This document shows positions 36,348-45,300 of a stretch of 64,000 bases of DNA, piece after piece (within the stretch, counting starts at the first letter, position 1; each line of letters opens with the position of its first letter). The DNA is taken from positions 1 through 64,000 of the forward strand of contig JBAMJV010003063.1 of NCBI GenBank assembly GCA_037951105.1. Direction: 5' to 3'. A program made the position numbers and the translations under genes. The DNA comes from Echinarachnius parma. Taxonomy: Eukaryota; Echinodermata; Echinoidea; Clypeasteroida; Echinarachniidae. The notes beneath the pieces are model-generated. The model saw nothing but the letters and a program-made list of their open reading frames with translations, made no database searches and was not told the origin of the DNA.

Positions 36348-39300
36348 GCCACCATCATCACCTACATCATCATCATAATCTCTATCATCATCACCATCTT
36401 ACATGTAATAATTATCATCATCATCGACATTATCACTTTTCTCAGTTAAGATTATACGAGATCGACTTACCCTCGTACACGCCTAAAGACGATGTCTTGC
36501 TGGTCACTGTTACGCGATTCATCACGTCTGGTGGTGCTCGGCGGCACCCAACGAGGGACTTTTCTCACTGCTTGTTCATTTTTTGAATATTGGCTGCAAG
36601 ATAATTTTTTTAAAAGGAATAACAAAAATCTGAATAAGACAATCTGAATCATCATTTTGTTTTATCACACAACTTCCTGCCAATGGCTGGCGAAATAGGC
36701 AAATCTGAGCTCTACATCATTGAATACCGTAAGACAATAATGTAAGAAAATAAATGGTTATCACACATTTTACTCCCTGAATGTTAATTCTTTATTGGCT
36801 GTAAAAAGACAAGGTATCAAATTAAATATTTTGCTAGTAAGAAAAAGGAAGAAATAATCATTCTTGCAAGGGTTATCAAATAATTTGACCACATCAACTG
36901 AATCTGACAGATTGCTTCAAAAGGTGTTTTTAACTGATAGTAAAACATCCAACACTTCTGTAGTTAAAGCAGACACCTGTCTATTAAGACCACCCGTCAC
37001 ATTTGGCCCTAGATTTTAAGAACTGGGGAAAAAGTAAAGCAACAATTTTAAACAATGAGAGTGCTTTAACACCAGTGACAGTTCTGGGCCCTGTTGCAGA
37101 AAGAGATACAATCGATTGTAGGTTACAATTAATTGTAAGTCAGATCATGTGTTCTCAATGCACGAATCTGATTGGTTGAAACGCGCAAAGTTTCTGATTT
37201 ACAATCGATTGTATCTCTTTCTGCAACAGAGCCCATGACAGGCAATCATTCAGCTTAGAACTACAACTTACAAGTGAAAAGAAATGACCTCTGACGAAAT
37301 TGAACTGAATTTTATATCTAGATACAAACCTCATCAATGTCATTGCTGTCACAGAAACACACTCAAATGAAACAGCTTCCAAAATTAAACGGGTAAAACC
37401 AAACAAAAATAATCAAGAAGCACCAAAAACAGAAAAATTGTCCACTTTATCCAAAGTTCTACAACACACAGTGGAGGACTACAGTGTTGACAATGAAGTT
37501 TGCATCCAACTTTCCACTCTAATGGTTCTGCATGTAATGTAGCTTGTTTACCCATGCGATGCACTGTACTGTATATGTATGTAAAGCAGATTCTACAATG
37601 TACAGTATGCACTATGTATGTGTGTAGGCCTGTTCTTGTTTACTGCTTACAATGGAAGTGGATCTCTTTGTCAGTGCACAGGAAATTCCTACAAAGGGGA
37701 TTATTAAAACTGATCAAGGATGTTGTGTTGTTGTTGTCCTTTATCATTTACATGTACAGGGGGGGGGGGGGGGGGGGTTCACAAAGATCCTTAGAAGTTG
37801 AACTTAACCCATTGACTACGGGAACCGAGTTGGCTGTGTACAAAGTCTATGGAGATTTCCGAATCTCGTAGTAAACGGGTTAACTCTAAGGTGGACTTGC
37901 AAATTATGGAAAGCCATTAGTTTCTTTGAAAGGAAATTTGAAAAAAAGTTCTTTTAAAAGGCATAAAATGTTGATCCAAATCATTTATATTTTATGTTAT
38001 CAATGAGATGTCATGTTCTTGATGTAAACAAAATTATGAAATGTCTAAAATACTTGCAATTTTGCTTTTTAATACATTTTATTGCAAAGCTACAAATGGC
38101 TTACAATAACTTTTAAGTCCAAATTAGTGTGTTAAGTTTGACTTGGGATCTTTGAGAGACTCCCCCCCCCCCCCTAACCCCCCCCCCCCTAACCCCCCCC
38201 CCCCCCCCCCCAGGGGTCTACAAACCCACTTGCTCAGAAGGATGCTACTTTTCAAGCTCGCCCACATGAAATCAGCCTGCACTCATAAGTTTGTTTTGAT
38301 TAAATTTATGGGGGCTCTCTTATGATTTTCAGGTGCTCTTTTTGGCATTTCGAGGGCTATTTCGCCCCGGACCAGTGTACTTTTTTCACTGTTGCCCACT
38401 TGTCCAGGACAAGTACAATTCGTGGAAGGGCGATAATGTTTCACAGCTTGCAAACAATTGGGCAACCTGTACACAGTTTGTAACTGTACAAAGTTACCTC
38501 AAATGTACATGTAAGATGGTAAGCTTACATACTACATGTACATAAGAGGTCTCATTGGTCATACATTCATAAATAAGCTGCATTTAATTTCCCTGTTTCA
38601 ATTCAAAATGCACCCGACAGTACCTCTAGCATTGAAACGCATGTATCTCATGAATGTACACATAACCTTCTTTTTTTCAGTGAGAACTTTGGTAAACAAT
38701 ACAAAAACTAGTATAAATATGTACATGCACTGTATGCTTAGTAGAAACTTGTAATGAGTACCGTATTGTACATGTAATGCTTAATTTACAACTAGCGTAA
38801 CATGGTCAGTGTGTACATAACACAGACATGACATTTGCACTAAGTGTTCTGTCTAAATAACTATTTACACAATTACAGTGCTCTCGGAAGTACTCATGAT
38901 ATATTGATAAGCCACTGATAATGAGATTTCAGCTCAATGTAACTGTTATAAATCAATGACACTTCCTATCTCCAGACAAACTACATACGTATGTAAAATC
39001 TGTGATAAAGAATTTAATTGAAACACTAATTAAAACAAATCTGTACTACATGTACATGTAGATTTCCAGATATGTGGAATTAAGTTTTCATTTTAGGGGG
39101 CTACTTTTTCAATCTGAGTGATGGATATCACAAAATATTTCACATAATAACCTATGGTAATTTTAGGGGCTACCTACTAATTTCAGGGGGCTATTTTGAA
39201 AATAGCCCCGTATATTTCCTTACCTGGTTTCATGCTACTTGCTAATGCTATTGTTCAGTTACCATGTACGCAGAGTGGTTTACACCTAGCAGGAATTACA

Positions 39301-42300
39301 TGTAAATTGTAGCTATACATAGATCTATGACATTGCCTATTAGATCTTGTAAACATGGAATGTTCGACGCCTTGGTAGGTTTTCCAGTTATCAGGAGAGT
39401 TATTGAATTGCTACTTTCTATTTGTACAGTTACATTGTACATGCAAATCAATGCCCACTTAAAACCTGTTGCTTACGGGAACCGGGTGGGTTGTGTACAA
39501 AGCCTATGGGAATTTCAGAATCTCGAAGGGAACGGGTTAATAGCATACTAGATCATGTTATACTTAGGGAATTAAGGAAAAAGGACACAGGTTTCTATTT
39601 GTACAGTATACATGCAGGTCGATGCCCCCTTAGCAGGAAGTGTACTTGAGAGATCTGTGAAAGGCAATTAATGAGATTACTTGACACATTTCATAGGATG
39701 TTGTAAAATGTTAGTTGAACATTCTACATTGACAAAGGTAGGTTTTCCAGTTATCATGACAGTTATTTGCGTACTTCCTGTTTGTAAAGTTACATTGTAC
39801 ATGCAGATCAATGCACACTTACAAGTAGCAGGAAGAGTGCACAAAGCAATAGATGTGATAAGGCAATTAAGCCTAAGGACAATGAGATAATACTTTATAA
39901 TGACACAACAATGACATGTCCTATCATTTGTTGTTGTAAGTTGCATCGAATGTCGGGTATCATGTTTTCCAGTTAATCCTGAAAGTAGCGTGTGCTATCT
40001 TACAGTTATAATGCACAATGTATGTGACAATGAGATATGGGCCCCGGTTGCAGAAAGACTTGCAATCAATTGTAAAGTTGCAATTAATTGCAAGTCAGAA
40101 AATATGCACATTTGAGCCAATCAGATTAGCGTATGATTGGACTTTACAATCCATTGCATCTCTTTCTGCAACGGGGCGATGATGACATTTCAGATTGCAT
40201 ATCAGTACATGTTCATACAAATTGTGTAAACAGATAATATAAAATATAAAAATTCTAGTTAAATACAGACAGTAATTTGCTGAGTACTTCCTTTTTTAAA
40301 CCACTTAAGTATAATGTAAAAAAAAAGCAACAGTCAATTGCAACGAGAATGAGACATTATTTATACACCAAAGTCAAACAAACAAATGTAACAATTTACA
40401 AATGAAACGGTTCTACATTAAATACATGTAGTTTTCCAGTTATCCTGGCAGTAATTTGCTCCTTCCTATTTAATAAACACAGTTACGTACATATGACCAG
40501 TGCTAAGGAAGTAAACGTGATAACCCAAGGACAATGAGATTTCTTGAAAGCCGGCCATGACTCAGTGATACACATTTAAATGCTCTGCCTTGTCTGTCAA
40601 GTAAAATTCAAAAATTGGTGAAATCAAGCCTCCAGCACTAACTTTTTTTGTCTGTACTGGCAACATTTGAAATGTACTTGCCCCAAATTTGTCTGTACTT
40701 GCCCCAAATTTGTCTGTACTGGCAACATTTGAAATATGTACTTGCCCCAATATAAAATGTACTTGCCCTCTTACCATGAGATTAACATGTATGAAATAAC
40801 ATTGTTCTCTCGTAGTTTATAACTTTAACAATGATTTAGTTGCCCAATTGGGCAAGCAAACTAGACAATTTATACAATTTTACTTGCCCCTGGCAAGCAG
40901 GCAAGTGCTAGTGAAATGTTGGCGACTCAAATTACAGTCTATACCTCTGTGCAACAAAGTATGTATGCAGGGCTCGACACTAGCACTTGCCCAGGGCAAG
41001 TAAAAAATTGATGTCGGGCAAGTAAAAATTATATGGTCTAGTTTTGCAGCCTGATCGGGCAACTGACATTTCTGCTCAACTGCAAGAGTAGAATGTACTT
41101 CCTTAGATGTAAATCTCTTCTAGAAGGAAGAGGGCAAGTAAATTTCTGTTTGGGCAAGTACAATTTGGACATTCATTGTTCTGCTTGCCCGACCAGGCCA
41201 GTAAAAAAAAATGACCGTGGAGGCTTGATGTACACGTGTCTTACAATACATTGTTGAGAGTGCGAAGTATAAGTACAGTACAAGTAAATCGAATTGAACT
41301 GAATTAAATTACATTGGATTGAATTACATGATTTATTTCCAGTAAAATAAAACACATTTTCGAATTGTGCAGTAGAGCCGCTAGAAGCCACTAGAAGCCA
41401 AAGACTTACATGTATGCAATTCATGTAACATTCAAGGGTGCTTGATTGCTTGAACACCATACGTCACACGTGCATGGCACTTTATACATGAAAATTGTTA
41501 TAATACTTGCATGCATGCTGTACATATTTCAATTCCGTTAATTATGCAAATTTGGCAGTGTGGAGATAAAATTGTTATTCATATGCCCAGAGTAATTTAC
41601 ATGGTTTGGTTACCAAACAACACCGGTAAGCCGGCCTTTTCTGTGTACGTGATCTACATGTACATCTATGCAAATTAAATGAAAGGAAATGAGGCATACG
41701 CTCATGTAGCATACTATATAATGTGTCCTTCAAGAAATTGTGAATTCTGTTTCATTGGAAAACTATTGATTGTCTTATTAATTATGTTGGTTTCAATGCC
41801 TACTTCACGTAATGCACTGCATGTGGGCAAGTTGGCAGCCTCCTTTTCTCCAAAGAAGATAATTGAAGTCAGATATTAAAAATTTCCTCTGAAATACATG
41901 TTCCATTTTGATACATTTTTGCCATAATTAATTATTCCTTAAACATGCAGAAGTTTATTGCTCGACACTAGCCCTCTTGCCCAGGGCAAGTACACATTTG
42001 GGTGGGGCAAGTAAAATATCATAAATGCCCAAGTTTGGTTGCCCGATCGGGCAACTAAATTATTGGTCAACTATGAGAGAAATGATGGAATTCCTTACGT
42101 TTAAATTTCTTCTAGAAGTAAGGGGGCAAGTAAACTTTCTGTTCGGGCAAGTAGAATTTAAAAAGTTATGATTTCACTTGCCTGAATGGGCAACTCGGGT
42201 AAAATTTTTGTGTGGAGGCTTGGTTGTATCAGAGTCACATTTACTCTGTTCAATTCATGAAGAAAAATCAAACGTCAAACAGTGTCACAAAGTCAGTGTC

Positions 42301-45300
42301 AAAAAGAGTTCACGAGATGCAGAGAACATGAGTCATTCTACTCAAATTATAATATGTCACTACACGTAGGCGAATGCATGCACTAGAAAAGCTCAGCACT
42401 TGTTTCTATGGAGGCTTAGTTATCAATGTCATGTGGTTATTGTCAAGCCTCCAAACTAACTTTTTTCCTACTTGCCCATTCCAGCGAGTCAAATCATGAT
42501 TTTTCTAATTTTACTTGCCCGAACAAAAACAAAAATTACATGCCCAAAATAAAGCAGTGTGCAACAAAATCCAAATTTATAGCGCTAGATAGTTTAATTT
42601 GCTTGTTTCTAGATGAAATTTACAAGTAAGGAATACACTTTTCTTTCACAGTTGAACAGAAATGTTAGTCGCCCCAAACTAGACCATTTATTAAATTTTA
42701 CTTGCCCGAAATATATTTTTACTTGCCCCGGGCAAGTGGGCAAGAGCTTGTGTCAAGCCCTGTTATTGTGGTCAAACATTGATGAAACCAGGGCAATGCT
42801 AATGCTGGGCACTATTGCCTTTTCCTAATTTTTTTTGTTTCTGTGTGTACATGAAAACAAATGTGAATCATACACAAATCAAAGTGTGCACATCTAAAAT
42901 TCATGTATTGTCTTATTCTGCCATCTCAATGTAGAATGAATCCCACATACATGTACATGAGATAGGACATGCACACACACACACATACACCAGGGCTCGC
43001 ACTGGCCCGCTGGCCCGGGGCCAGTGAAATTGCACTTCGGGCCAGCAAAAATGTATAAAGTCATACTTTGGTGGCCCGATCGGGCAAGCGGATTTTTAAA
43101 CCCAACATTGACAAATAAAATCTTGTTTTCTTTCATGTCATACTTCTTCTATAATCACATGTTTGATCAGGAAAGAATGATATTTTGAAAAGTAAAAAGT
43201 TTACTCATGAAATATGATTTTCGGGCCAGTAAATTTTTCTTTCGGGCAACCAGAAAAGGGGAAGACATTATTTCACTGGCCCGACCGGGCCACTGACAAA
43301 AAATGTAAGTGTGGAGCCCTGCATTAAGACACACACAAGCACACACTATGGCAGACATCTTGCTTCTTACTTCAAGGGAGGTTTTATACTTGGGGTTACT
43401 GACAACGTGGTAAATCATATATCTGTAACCAAGGCAATACAAATTCAATGCATTCCCCCCCCCCCCCCCCCCCCCCCCCCCTTTGTGAATCATGAATTAT
43501 GAAAAGCATGAATTATGTACATGTACATATTGTACTCCTCATACAGTTGTCTCAATGAAGACTACCACATGCATGAAATACTAAAGGTGCACTAACACCA
43601 TAGCCGGTGTCACACACATATTTTATCTAGATAATTCACCTACGTATGTGACTAGGTGACAGACATGATACAAATTATCTAGATATCTCACATCTTGCTC
43701 ATACTGCTAGTATAGGGCAAGCCTCCACACTAACTATTATCTTAACTGTAGCATCATCAATTTAGACATTTAACTTGCCCTCAAAAAAATGTACTTGCCC
43801 TCTTACTTCTAGATATGAAATTACATTATTCCCGATCGGGCAAGCAAACAAGACAATTTATAAAATTGTACTTGCCCCACATCAATTTTTACTTGCCCTA
43901 GGCAAGCGGGCAAGTGCTAGTGTCAAGCCCTGCCTAGGAGGTTATTCCTTTTTTTTTTGTGGTAAAAAATATGAATTGATGAAACCAAGATCATGCAGTG
44001 CATTCTTTATTGTAAAACATCTTATTCATGTATCAATACTATGCATCTTGTAATGTCTTGTGACTCGTTTCCATGTCAAATATCAGATACCATGTATGTA
44101 CATGCAATACATTGAACAGTTTACTATCACTTTTAAATGTTATGCTCTATAACAGGACTCTACACAGACTCTATTCTAATTGCTTTTCTAAACTATTTAG
44201 CATTTAGCATTAATTAGCATTAATTCATTACATTTGAACTATTACATTTTGCAATATTATATTTTTCTCATATCATAATTAAACTAGTGTCAGGCTTTCG
44301 TTTCACCCGTTTCTAATCTGCCTAGAGCTGCATTCATCATTCATACTATCCGCTTCTATAATACTTTTCCCTTCGTAATCTAGTAACCGTAATCTAGTAA
44401 CTTTGTTGACATGTGCAAAGTGATAAATGGTTGATACAATGCACATTGTTGTGATCTTATATCCACTGAGTAATATGTACACATGTATGTTAGATGGATG
44501 TTATATGGCCAAATAATGAGCGAAAATGCTAAGTGATATTCACTAACTCATTGCACCGACTTTGTACACGGTTTTCACTATCCAGTGGATAGATTAACTT
44601 TCGGACTCTTCAATCGTAAAATCTTTTTAACGAAAGGGCATTAAAAAAAAACCTGTCCCATGCTTCTATTGTTAATACGAAGACAACAAGGTATGAGAGA
44701 ACCGCTAGAATTCCAATTAAGATTTGGACAATGTTATTTGAATAGATCTAGTAACATTGTCAACAATTCCTCGTAACTTAGTTTGAACTCTTGTAGTTTT
44801 CAGATACATGTACATTGTATTTGCATTACCAATAGAAGCATGTAACAGCTTTCAGTTTTTGCAATTTCCCTTCCATTATGTATTAGATTAAGAACATACT
44901 GAAAGTATGTATGTAACACAGTAAGATGTTGATTGAAGTGTTCAGGGGATGTATTCTGAAAACGATTTTAAGCTAAAATTTATTGTATCTACATCATATC
45001 TACGTCACTAAAATATTACAATGTACTTAAGGAATAGCGATTTGCTAAAATATATTTTAGTGACGTAGATATGACGTAGATAAAATAAATTTTAACTTCA
45101 GAATACACCCCCAGATTTATAATTATCTATACTATAGGATAATTATAACTGTGTACAACGTTAGTGCAATGTGTTACAAGCGAATATGACTTAGCATTTT
45201 CGCTGATTTCTAGGTCATTGTGGCCAAATTTTGCACATGTCAACAAAGTTACTAGATCCCTTTAATCTGTGCATAGCCAATATTGGCGTGTTATGCACTA

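Noticed and set aside
36188-36586. Long histidine-rich reading frame on the + strand
   Set aside because: It is the translation of a CAT/CAC microsatellite and of the antisense of EIF4G2 exon 2.
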